Part shown: positions 55,250 through 63,958 of the stretch, one piece after another
Position numbering within the stretch: the stretch's first letter is position 1
Layout: the number at the start of each line of letters is the position of its first letter
Assembly (NCBI GenBank): GCA_022071945.1
Contig: JAJVIN010000014.1
Location: forward strand, 84,423 to 148,422
Direction of reading: 5' to 3'
Source of the DNA: Thermoanaerobaculia bacterium
GTDB lineage: Bacteria; Acidobacteriota; Thermoanaerobaculia; UBA5066
DNA length: 64,000 nucleotides
Position numbers and translations under genes: made by a program
Notes under the pieces: generated by a model
The model's input: only the letters and a program-made list of their open reading frames with translations
Told to the model about the DNA's origin: nothing
Databases searched by the model: none

Positions 55250-56470
55250 ATGACGAGAACGGAACTCCTCGACCTGATTCGAAATGGCGAAAACTCGAAG
55301 GTCGAGTTCAAGCGAGACGCCATCGAAAACCGTGCTCTTGCCAAGGAACTTGTTGCCTTTGCCAACCTCGCCGGGGGGGCCGTTCTGCTCGGAATCGACG
55401 AGGGGGGTACGGTCGCCGGGGTCACGAGACCAAAGCTCGAGGAATGGGTCATGACCACATGCCGCGACAAGATTCGCCCCGAGATCATCCCTGTCTACGA
55501 GGTCATACGGGACATGGAAGAAGGCAAGGACGTAGCGGTCGTGACAGTAGAGCGCGGATGGTCCGTTCACCACGTCTGGCATGACAACCACAGAACCTAT
55601 TACATCCGCGTGGGGTCTACCAGCCGGGAAGCGAGCCCGGAGGAACTCGAACGGCTCTTTCAGCAGCGTGGATCCGTTCGCGCCGAGCTTCGGCCCGTTT
55701 CCGGGGCCAGTCTCCGTGATCTCGACCTGCGCCGTCTGCGTGATTACTTCCAACGCGTGCGCCAGCAATCCGTGCCGCTAGACGACCAAGAAGAAGAGTG
55801 GGTGTCCCTGCTCGCCAATACGGAGCTTCTTGATTCAGGAAGCGGCCGGCCCGTGGCGACGATCGCAGGACTCTTGTTGTTTGGGACAAACGTGAATCGG
55901 TTCTTGCCCCATGCGGGCGTCGATGCAGCGGCTTATACCGGTAGAGAGAAGGACTATTCAGCAATTGAACGGGCTTCTATTCGAGGCCCAATGACCCCTC
56001 TCATCAGCAACGAACACATCGTCGAGAATGGTCTGGTCGAACAAACACTCGAGTTCGTCAACAGGAACATGAAATCCACGACCACGCTTGCCGCCGGGGG
56101 GCGCCGGATCGACCGCCCCGCATACCCCAGAGAGGTTCTTCGCGAGGCTCTGGTGAACGCCCTGGTCCACCGGGACTACTTGCTCTCTAGTACGGACATT
56201 GAACTCTCGATCTTTGAGGATCGCCTGGAAGTCACGTCTCCTGGCCGGTTACCGAACGGCATCACACCCGAACGGATGAAAGTTGGTTGCCGTGCCGCCC
56301 GAAACCAGCTGCTGAAAGACGTCATGCGTGACTACGGCTACCTGGAGCACATGGGAATGGGAATTCCCCGCAAAATCATCAAAGGGATGCGCGATCACAA
56401 CGACACGGAACCGGATCTCATTGAAGACGGTGAACGATTCATTCTGCGGCTCCTGAACAGGCCGCGTTGA
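55250..56470 (+). CDS. AlbA_2 (Schlafen-type) protein with HATPase_c_4
   Basis: 406 aa. The N-terminal AlbA_2 domain shows ENSKVEFKRDAIENRALAKE and VAFANLAGGAVLLGIDEGGT, then YYIRVGSTSREASPEELERL. The C-terminal half is a GHKL-like ATP-binding fold (REALVNALVHRDYL, ELSIFEDRLEVTSPGRLPNG, LEHMGMGIPRKI). Relatives act as putative regulators or as Schlafen-like tRNA/RNA-interacting effectors. It lies 15 nt after the PHP-SMC gene and 24 nt before DUF499, so both belong to the operon. Confidence 0.88.
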   Translation: MTRTELLDLIRNGENSKVEFKRDAIENRALAKELVAFANLAGGAVLLGIDEGGTVAGVTRPKLEEWVMTTCRDKIRPEIIPVYEVIRDMEEGKDVAVVTVERGWSVHHVWHDNHRTYYIRVGSTSREASPEELERLFQQRGSVRAELRPVSGASLRDLDLRRLRDYFQRVRQQSVPLDDQEEEWVSLLANTELLDSGSGRPVATIAGLLLFGTNVNRFLPHAGVDAAAYTGREKDYSAIERASIRGPMTPLISNEHIVENGLVEQTLEFVNRNMKSTTTLAAGGRRIDRPAYPREVLREALVNALVHRDYLLSSTDIELSIFEDRLEVTSPGRLPNGITPERMKVGCRAARNQLLKDVMRDYGYLEHMGMGIPRKIIKGMRDHNDTEPDLIEDGERFILRLLNRPR

Positions 56471-56494
56471 TCTTGGCAGGCGGGAGACAACGAC

Positions 56495-59400
56495 ATGGCC
56501 ATCACCAATCACGAGCGCGTCGGCCGGGCGATGGACCTTCTCAAAAGCGGTCTCGCCCCCTTCATCGAACGCGAGTTCAAGACGCTTTCCGTCCCCGATG
56601 CCCGCGCCATTCTCACGAGGCTCTCCGCGGACGACCGGCTCCTCGCCAACAAGGCTGTCGCTGATTGGGATGTCGCCGCCCTCCTGAAGCTCATGTGGGA
56701 GGCATGGAACGAGGTCTTCCGTAAGACACTCGGGTTCAGCGAGCGCAGCCTCGTCTCCGAACTCCGCGACCATCGCAACAAGTGGGCCCACCAGGAAACC
56801 TTCTCGGGAGATGACGCCTACCGGGCTCTCGATTCAACTGGGAGGCTTCTCACCGCCGTCTCAGCGCCGCAATCGGACGAGATCGAAAAGCTGAAGATGG
56901 AGCTTCTCCGGCTCCGTTTCGACGAGCAGGTCCGGACCGAGAAACGCAAGACCGCGGGCACGGCCATCGAGAGCGCTGCAGCCGGCAACATCAAACCATG
57001 GCGCGATGTGGTGACGCCCCACAGGGACGTTGCGAGCGGCCGCTACCAGCAAGCCGAGTTCGCCGCGGACCTCTGGCAGGTGCATCTCGGTGAAGGAACG
57101 GACGAATACCGTAACCCGGTCGAGTTCTTCCGCCGGACCTATCTCACCGAAAGCCTGAAGCGCCTTCTCAGCGGGGCGGTTCAGCGGCTTTCTGGCGCGG
57201 GCGGAGACCCGGTCATCCAGCTCCAGACCAACTTCGGCGGCGGCAAGACTCACTCTATGCTGGCGCTTTTTCACCTTTTTTCTGGCACTCCACCGGGAGA
57301 ACTGGCCGGCATCGAGACCGTCATGCAAGAGGCCGGAGTCAAGGTGGTTCCGAATGTGCGGCGGGTCGTTCTCGTTGGTAACAAGATCTCGCCGGGAAAT
57401 CCGGCCAAGAAGTCCGACGGCACCGTCGTTCGAACGCTCTGGGGCGAGATGGCCTGGCAACTCGGTGGAAAGAAGGCTCTCTCTCGCATCGCCGCCGATG
57501 ACGAGAAAGCTACGAGTCCCGGTGACGTGTTGCGGGAGCTGTTCAAAGAGTACGGGCCGTGTCTGATCCTGATCGACGAGTGGGTCGCCTACGCCCGGCA
57601 GCTCCATGACCAAAGCGACCTTCCGGCCGGGAGCTTCGAGACTCAGTTCACGTTCGCCCAGGCTCTGACCGAGTCAGCCAAGCTCGCAAAGACCTGTCTC
57701 CTGGTCATCAGCCTTCCCGCTTCTGACACTGCGGCCTCACCTCACACCCATGCTGACGATACCGAGGTGGGCGGTCAGCGCGGGCGCGAGGCCCTCGACC
57801 GGCTACGTAACGTCGTGGGACGTATCGAGTCATCTTGGCGGCCCGCAAGTGCTGAAGAGAGCTTCGAGATCGTTCGCCGGCGGCTGTTCGAGCCCATGAC
57901 TGATCCCGCTCAGTTCAAGGATCGCGACGTGGTGGCCCGCACCTTCGCGGACTTCTACCGCTCTCAGCAGCAGGAGTTCCCGCCCGACTGCCGCGATGCC
58001 GACTACGAGAAGCGGATCAAGGCGGCCTACCCGATTCACCCGGAGATCTTCGACCGCCTCTATAACGACTGGTCGACCCTCGTGAAGTTCCAGCGCACCC
58101 GCGGAGTTCTGCGGTTGATGGCTGCCGTGATTCACAGCCTGTGGGAGAAGGGCGATAAGAACCCACTCATCCTGCCGGCAAACATCGCGATCGACGATCC
58201 GAGGGTCCAGTTCGAGCTGACGCGCTACCTCTCGGACAACTGGGTCCCGGTCATCGAGAAAGACGTGGACGGTCCCAATTCGCTACCTCTGCGTCTCGAC
58301 GGAGAGGTGCCAAACCTGGGCAAGCTGTCCGCATGCAGACGGGCCGCTCGAACCATCTATCTTGGTTCCGCCCCGACGGCCGCGGCCGCTCACCGGGGTC
58401 TCGAGGATAGGCAGGTGAAGCTGGGCTGCGTCATGCCCGGGGAATCGCCTGCTGTCATTGGAGACGCGCTTCGGCGCCTCGCGGGAGCCGCTACGTACCT
58501 CTACCAGGATGGTCCTCGCTACTGGTTTTCGACCCAGCCGACCGTCACAAAACTCGCGGAAGACCGGGCCGAACAGCTCAAACGCGACCCCGACAAGGTC
58601 GCGATGGAGATCGAGAAACGCGTTCGAGCCGACCTGCGAAAGCCGGGCGACTTCAGTGGCATTCACCCGATGCCGCATTCTGGCCAAGACGTCCCCGACG
58701 ATTTCGACGCCAGGCTCGTCGTGCTCGGGATCAACCAGCCCTACAGCAAGGAAGGTGGAAGCGCAGCCGAGATTGCAGCGAAGGCCATCCTTGCGACGCG
58801 TGGATCTATTCCCCGGCTCTACCAAAACACGCTCGTGTTCTTGGCAGCGGACAAGACACGGCTGCAGGACCTCGACGAGGCGGCACGGCGCCTCCTCGCC
58901 TGGCAATCGATCCTCGCGGAGAAAGAGACGCTCGACCTTTCGCCACATCAAGTGAAGCAGGCCGAGACGCAGAGGGACGCGGCAGAGGGTGCGGTCATCG
59001 CGCGCCTGCCTGAGACCTATCAGTGGCTTCTCTCTCCAGTACAAGCCTCACCGCTGGTTCCGGTTGGATGGCAGGCGATGCGGCTTTCGGGTCCGGATGC
59101 ACTCGCGGTTCGAGCCAGCAAGAAGCTGAGGAGCGATGAACTTCTCATCATGGCACTCGGCCCTACCATCCTGAGGAAGCACCTCGACGACGTTCCGCTC
59201 TGGCAGACCAACCACGTTTCGATCAGACAACTCGCCGAGTACTTTGCTCGGTACGTCTACCTGCCGCGGTTGAAGGATTCCTCCGTGCTTCTGGCAGCGA
59301 TCCGAGACGGGTTCGGGCTCCTGACCTGGGAGCAAGATGCGTTCGCCTATGCCGACACCTACGACGAGAGTGCTGGCCGCTACCGTGGACTACGTGCCGG

Positions 59401-59839
59401 GCAGCAGGTTCACGTGATGGATGCCAGCTCTCCCGGCCTCATCGTCAAGCCGGACATCGCCCGAGGCCAGCTGGATGCCGAGATCGTGAAACCGAACCCC
59501 GTACCCGAGCCCAAGGACCGTGATGGTGACGGCAGAGAACAACCGAAGCCGGGTACAGGTACGAAGGTCACACCCCCTCCCGACCCGAAGCCCACTTTCA
59601 CACCGCCCAGGCGCTTCCACGGCACGGTCACTCTCGATGCCGAGCGAGCCGGACGAGACGCCAGCCGCGTGGTTGACGAGGTCATCGCGCATCTCACTGG
59701 TTTGGTGGGCGCGAGAGTGAAGGTCACACTTGAGATCGAGGCAGAGGTACCTGGCGGCACGCCGGAGAACGTGGTGCGTACGGTTACCGAGAACAGCAGG
59801 ACGTTGAGGTTTACGAGTCATGGATTTGAGCAGGAATGA
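56495..59839 (+). CDS. Swt1-HEPN plus DUF499 ATPase (anti-phage associated)
   Basis: 1114 aa. Residues 1-110 form a Swt1-type HEPN domain with the RNase-like motif RNKWAH (Arg94-x4-His99). DUF499 follows: FGGGKTHSMLALFHL (Walker A, about 247), CLILIDEWVAYARQL (Walker B, about 355), and conserved NIAIDDPRVQFELTRYL and INQPYSKEGG segments. The C-terminus after a Pro-rich linker (residues 1010-1045) has the DUF499 end (ARVKVTLEIEAEVPGG). It is the ATPase of helicase-methylase-ATPase loci. The HEPN part suggests an RNA-cleaving or abortive output. Confidence 0.92.
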   Translation: MAITNHERVGRAMDLLKSGLAPFIEREFKTLSVPDARAILTRLSADDRLLANKAVADWDVAALLKLMWEAWNEVFRKTLGFSERSLVSELRDHRNKWAHQETFSGDDAYRALDSTGRLLTAVSAPQSDEIEKLKMELLRLRFDEQVRTEKRKTAGTAIESAAAGNIKPWRDVVTPHRDVASGRYQQAEFAADLWQVHLGEGTDEYRNPVEFFRRTYLTESLKRLLSGAVQRLSGAGGDPVIQLQTNFGGGKTHSMLALFHLFSGTPPGELAGIETVMQEAGVKVVPNVRRVVLVGNKISPGNPAKKSDGTVVRTLWGEMAWQLGGKKALSRIAADDEKATSPGDVLRELFKEYGPCLILIDEWVAYARQLHDQSDLPAGSFETQFTFAQALTESAKLAKTCLLVISLPASDTAASPHTHADDTEVGGQRGREALDRLRNVVGRIESSWRPASAEESFEIVRRRLFEPMTDPAQFKDRDVVARTFADFYRSQQQEFPPDCRDADYEKRIKAAYPIHPEIFDRLYNDWSTLVKFQRTRGVLRLMAAVIHSLWEKGDKNPLILPANIAIDDPRVQFELTRYLSDNWVPVIEKDVDGPNSLPLRLDGEVPNLGKLSACRRAARTIYLGSAPTAAAAHRGLEDRQVKLGCVMPGESPAVIGDALRRLAGAATYLYQDGPRYWFSTQPTVTKLAEDRAEQLKRDPDKVAMEIEKRVRADLRKPGDFSGIHPMPHSGQDVPDDFDARLVVLGINQPYSKEGGSAAEIAAKAILATRGSIPRLYQNTLVFLAADKTRLQDLDEAARRLLAWQSILAEKETLDLSPHQVKQAETQRDAAEGAVIARLPETYQWLLSPVQASPLVPVGWQAMRLSGPDALAVRASKKLRSDELLIMALGPTILRKHLDDVPLWQTNHVSIRQLAEYFARYVYLPRLKDSSVLLAAIRDGFGLLTWEQDAFAYADTYDESAGRYRGLRAGQQVHVMDASSPGLIVKPDIARGQLDAEIVKPNPVPEPKDRDGDGREQPKPGTGTKVTPPPDPKPTFTPPRRFHGTVTLDAERAGRDASRVVDEVIAHLTGLVGARVKVTLEIEAEVPGGTPENVVRTVTENSRTLRFTSHGFEQE

Positions 59840-60999
59840 GAAGTGCCGTGAACTCGCGAACCGTCTACCTCGACCAGAATCTGATCGGACACTTCCTCAA
59901 CTCCGGTGCCGACTGGCGGCAACACCCGATTGCTGCACGGCTCCTGGAAGCGCAGCGAACCGGCTCGGCGCAGGTGTGGCTGTCTCCTACACACGTAATG
60001 GAACTCAGCCTGATGTCCCTCGTCGAGGCGCGGCAGAAACAGGCGCAGGTCATGCTGGAGATGATCGCCGCAAGGCGGATGTGGTCAGGCTTCGACTTCT
60101 TCATTTTGGAGTCGTTCGGCAACTGGCTGAACTCGCTCATCCCAGAGGCCTTCAATCCGAAGCCCTTCTTCGAGAGGTCTCGTCGATTGAGTGAGCGCCT
60201 GGCGCTGGGAAACCTCGGACTGCTTGCCGCGACGCAGGACGTGCTCCTCGGTTGCGGCGTCGAAACGATTCGTCGCGCGAAGGCTGAGACGCACCTCATT
60301 CATGCGCGCATCGCCGCTAACCCCGATGCCTACGTCACAAGTCTAGTCGCCGCAGTGAAGGCGTTCAGCACCACGACGCGCGACCTGCTTGGCACCGGCG
60401 GCATGAGTCTCGAGGACATGCAACGAGAAGCCCAGGAACTCGCGGCAGTAGCGAGGAAGCCTACTCAAGCGACACTCGCACTCCTCCAGAAGGAACGAAT
60501 CGCGATCGCCTCTGCTTACGGGTCCGCGGACATCGGGAATGCCGTTCTTTCCATCCTGAGCTGGCCCTGCGCGCTGCACCTCACTTTCGCCATACCCGAT
60601 GTCGTAGCCGGCTGGTCGAAGGTGATGGAAACGACCGGCTGCCTTGGCCTACCAAAGGAGGTCGCGACAGCGGACCCCGTCATGCTGGCAACGGACCTAC
60701 CCACCGCCCGCGCGGTACTGCACGGCTGCATCCGGGCAGCAGCGACAGCGGAATTGGCAATTGCGTACGCCGGGTACTATACGGTGCTACGTGAGATGGA
60801 AGTCTGTCTGAACCAGGGCCGCCTGCCGCGGCCGAGTCTTACTCTGGACGTGCATCACGCGCTGGCCGCGCTGCGGTTCGACGTCTTCGTAACGCAGGAC
60901 GAGGTACTCTACGAGAACATGCGCTCGTTCGTGAAGCGTGGGAATCTCAGAACGGTGATTGTTCATGATGAAAAGCAGCTCACGAAGGCGCTGCTGTGA
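59836..60999 (+). CDS. PIN-like domain protein, last gene of the defence operon
   Basis: 387 aa. It has TVYLDQNLIGHFL at the N-terminus, THVMELSLMSL (Glu) and, near the C-terminus, LTLDVHHALAALRFDVFVTQDEVL (two or more Asp), spaced as in PIN-like RNases. The middle is helical and unfamiliar. ATG overlaps the DUF499 stop (ATGA). It may be the effector or an antagonist to HEPN activity; this is inferred. No similar gene is a standard part of Hma loci as far as I know. Confidence 0.65.
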   Translation: MRSAVNSRTVYLDQNLIGHFLNSGADWRQHPIAARLLEAQRTGSAQVWLSPTHVMELSLMSLVEARQKQAQVMLEMIAARRMWSGFDFFILESFGNWLNSLIPEAFNPKPFFERSRRLSERLALGNLGLLAATQDVLLGCGVETIRRAKAETHLIHARIAANPDAYVTSLVAAVKAFSTTTRDLLGTGGMSLEDMQREAQELAAVARKPTQATLALLQKERIAIASAYGSADIGNAVLSILSWPCALHLTFAIPDVVAGWSKVMETTGCLGLPKEVATADPVMLATDLPTARAVLHGCIRAAATAELAIAYAGYYTVLREMEVCLNQGRLPRPSLTLDVHHALAALRFDVFVTQDEVLYENMRSFVKRGNLRTVIVHDEKQLTKALL

Positions 61000-61168
61000 C
61001 TGAAACGAGACTCGTCTTACATAGAACTGGTTACACGAGCGCAGAGATTTCCCCTACTCGCCAGAGAACTTCGAGAACGAGCATGTCTTCTGTTCCTACC
61101 TCAGTGACGGGAAGGAAGCGCGGCGATGGCGTAGTAGACGCGTCTACCAGGGTCAGGAAAGGGCCTAA

Positions 61169-61270
61169 CCCTCCCCCGCCCCCGCGTGGGAGGGAACAGC
61201 AACGTCCTGTGCGTCAACGCGTTCCCGTCAAGAAAGGGGGGAATGCGGAGCAGTTGGAAGGAAGGGCGAA
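61169..61270 (+). repeat. Island-flanking direct repeat, right copy
   Basis: Same orientation as 42171-42278, with the identical core CCTGTGCGTCAACGCG at 61206-61221. Differences between copies are single substitutions and short indels spread evenly, so the copies are old or belong to a larger family. Confidence 0.8.
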
Positions 61271-61296
61271 ACGACACTCCCTGCATCTCGGACTCT

Positions 61297-61314
61297 TCAA
61301 CTGCCGTTTCTAGG
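61297..61314 (-). repeat. Copy of the CCTAGAAAC core motif
   Basis: CCTAGAAACGGCAGTTGA on the minus strand; compare CCTAGAAACAGCAGTTGA at 42025-42042 and CCTAGAAGAGGCAGCTGA at 39747-39764. Confidence 0.7.
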
Positions 61315-61679
61315 GTCATCTGCTTGCGAGGTTCCCGGGTGCCGCCACGAGGGTCTAGGGGCTCCCCCATCCGGAACAGTGCCGCGCGCAATAGCAGACT
61401 GAGGGGACCCCTGTTACGTTGCGTGCCCAGTGTCCTGGCGAGATCGTTCCCGTTGCACCGTTCTTGTCTGAGGCAGAGTCATCCCGCGCCCTTGGGCGCG
61501 GCAGGCCGGAGGCGTTCGCTCATCGCTGAGTGAGCTGAGGCGGGCTCTCTTGGATGGCTGTAGGAGGCGGGGGCGGGTAAGAATAGAGATGCCCACGACC
61601 TGTGCAGGGTCGTGGGCGAGGTCTCCCGCGCCGGCCTGGTTTCGACGCCTGTCCGGCAGAAGCAGGATGCGATGCCAGG

Positions 61680-62435
61680 ATGCCACGAATCGGGTGCGGC
61701 CGCACGTCGCGCCTTCGTCATTACGCCGTACTGGGCGGGCGAGTCCGGGGTGCTCGAGCCGGCGGTGCCCGAGGAGGGGTGTGCTTTACCCGCGACCAGG
61801 TGGCGTGCGTGCTGGGGGTGCATCACGTGCGCGAGCGCAAGACGGGGCCGTGCTTTCCGCTGACGGTGCTCAGGTGTGTCGCGACGCATGGAATGGGCTT
61901 CACGCTGTACCCGCCGGGGCACGTGCCTTACGGGCGCGTTCGGGTGGCACCGGTTGCCCCGGATGGCCGGGCGATCGAGGAGGGACCGCGTGGCGCCGAG
62001 GCGTTCGAGGGGACGATCTTCGAAGCGGCTCTTTGCGCCTCGCGAGGGAAAGCATGGGACCGCGAGAGTGCGGGAGGGAGCGAGCGGTGGTGGGGGACGC
62101 AGTGGCGGCGCTTGGCGGTGGCCCTGCGGATCTGCGGGCTGGTGCCTGGGCTCTCCGAGGCCGAGCGCGAGGTGATGGCGGCGGCGGCCGGGGTGGCGTT
62201 GCTGCTCCTGCGTGAGCAGGCTCGTGCGGTCGCCGCGGGCCCGGGCTACCGCCGCCGTGGTCAGGCCGTGGAGGCCGTGCTGGGCCGGCTCGCCGGCCCC
62301 CCCTGCACGCTGTCGCGGCTGATGGCGGCCGGCCACAGAGCCGGGCTGTGGGGATCGCCTCTGTGGTGGGACGGGTCGTGCGCCCGGCTCCGAAGCTGGT
62401 CATTTCCCGGTCCGCGAGCGGCTGCTCCCCGGTAG
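61680..62435 (+). CDS. Helper ORF of a DDE transposon (unknown function)
   Basis: 251 aa if ATG 61680 is the start; the true start is unclear because the first about 50 residues are Arg/Gly-rich and may be out of frame. The body shows VACVLGVHHVRERKTGPCFP, GFTLYPPGHVPYGRV and LLLREQARAVAAGPGYRRRG. I recall such proteins directly upstream of DDE integrase genes in GC-rich bacteria. Its position 76 nt before the transposase supports a transposon accessory role. Confidence 0.5.
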   Translation: MPRIGCGRTSRLRHYAVLGGRVRGARAGGARGGVCFTRDQVACVLGVHHVRERKTGPCFPLTVLRCVATHGMGFTLYPPGHVPYGRVRVAPVAPDGRAIEEGPRGAEAFEGTIFEAALCASRGKAWDRESAGGSERWWGTQWRRLAVALRICGLVPGLSEAEREVMAAAAGVALLLLREQARAVAAGPGYRRRGQAVEAVLGRLAGPPCTLSRLMAAGHRAGLWGSPLWWDGSCARLRSWSFPGPRAAAPR

Positions 62436-62511
62436 CCCGCGAGTCTTCTTCCTCTCCCAACGATTTCAGAACATGGTCCCGACAGCCCGGCCCCGGTAGC
62501 GTTCACAGACG

Positions 62512-63876
62512 ATGTCGAAAGGATCCGTCAGGCCCACCGGGCGCCCCTCGGACGAGGCCCTCTTCCGCTTCCGGGTGGTCTCGGACGTGCTGGTTCGGGA
62601 AATGCGCGGCGAGTCCCGCGCGCAAGCCGTGACCGCGGTAGCTCGCCAACTCCCTCCGGGCTTCTCGGGCCGGTCCCACCGCGCGGGGCCACGCACGATC
62701 TCCCGATGGCTCTCGGCGTTCGAGAAGGACCAGATCGCCGGCCTCGAGCGCCGCTCGCGGGCCCTCACGAAGCCCTCGGCCGTTCTGGGTGAAGACCTGC
62801 TCGCCTTCGTGGCCGCACAGAAGCGAGAGGATGTGTGCGCTTCCCTTCCAGAGCTGGTGAGGCGCGCCCGCGCTGTCGGGATCCTCGGCGAGAAGGAACC
62901 CTTGGACCGCACCACGCTCTACCGTGCGTGCCGGCGGATGGGAATCCCGGTGGAGCGTCGCAAGGGAGCCAAGGTCCGCGACTCGCGCCGCTTCGCCTAC
63001 CCACACCGGATGGACATGCTGCTCAGCGACGGCAAGCACTTCCGGGCCGGGTCCTCCCGCGCCAAGCGCGTGGCGATGTTCTTTCTCGACGACGCCACCC
63101 GGTATGGTCACGACGTCGTCGTCGGTCCCTCCGAGAGCAAGGATCTGTTCCTGCGCGGGCTTTACCAGACGATCCAGCGCAGCGGCCTGGCAACCGCCAT
63201 CTACCTCGACCATGGGAGCGGCTTCATCGCCCAGGACACCGTGACGGTCATCCAGCAGCTGCCCGCGCTGCTGATCCACGGCGAGACGGCTTATCCAGAG
63301 GGACACGGCAAGGTGGAGAAGTTCCACCAGACGGCGATCGAGGCCGTGCTCAGACACCTCGACGGGCGGCCCGGCGTCGACCCAGACTGCGGGCGCTCGA
63401 GCTGCGCCTGAGGCACTGGCTCCACCAGACATACAACCACACCCCGCACGAGGGTCTCGGGGGACTGACCCCCTGGCAGCGCTTCAGTACCGACGAGCGG
63501 CCTCTCCGTTTTCCCGAGAGTCTCGACGCCTTGAGGGAGCGCTTCGTCGTCCACCTCGACAGGCGGGTCTCGGCCGACCACGTCCTGTCCGTCGAGGGGA
63601 CCGACTACGAAGCCCCGCGGCCTGGCCGGCTCGAAGGTCACCGTCCATCGCCAGGTCCTCGACGGATCGATCCGCGTGCTCTCCAAGGGCCGCCTCGTGA
63701 GGCTCGCGCCCGTGGACCTTTCCGCCAACGCACGCGCCCGTCGCCACGGACCCGAGCCCGGCGACGATCCCGCCCCAATGCCCACAAAGAGCGCCGCCGA
63801 TCTGGCATTCGAGCGCGACTTCACGCCCGTCGTCGACCAGGACGGCGGCTTTTGCGATCCCACTGACGAGGAGTGA
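62512..63876 (+). pseudogene. DDE transposase/integrase with two compensating frameshifts
   Basis: The N-terminal part (62512 to about 63390) is intact: HTH region RTISRWLSAFEKDQIAGLER, then the rve core with MLLSDGKHF, FFLDDATRYGHDVVV, IYLDHGSGFIAQDT and PEGHGKVEKFHQT. Near 63388 one base is missing and the reading continues in another frame (LRALELRLRHWLHQTYNHTP, GLGGLTPWQRF). Near 63620 one extra base restores the first frame (LSKGRLVRLAPVDLSANARA) to the stop at 63876. As written it makes only a 299-aa truncated product; sequencing error cannot be excluded. Confidence 0.82.
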
Positions 63877-63877
63877 T

Positions 63878-63897
63878 CCTAGAAACCGCAGAGCTGA
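63878..63897 (+). repeat. Copy of the CCTAGAAAC core motif
   Basis: CCTAGAAACCGCAGAGCTGA begins one base after the transposase stop codon. It is a 2-nt longer variant of the core found at 39747, 42025 and 61297. Confidence 0.5.
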
Positions 63898-63958
63898 CGG
63901 GGAAAACACGGTAAAGTGTTGAAGAAGAACGGGGTACGGAGCGAAGGAGGATCACCCA

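Larger units (their letters stand above)
61000..61679. other. Non-coding, repeat-bearing spacer after the island
   Basis: Contains the right-hand island repeat (61169-61270), an inverted GC-rich module (61161-61195) and a minus-strand copy of the CCTAGAAAC core (61297-61314). No gene could be supported. Confidence 0.6.
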
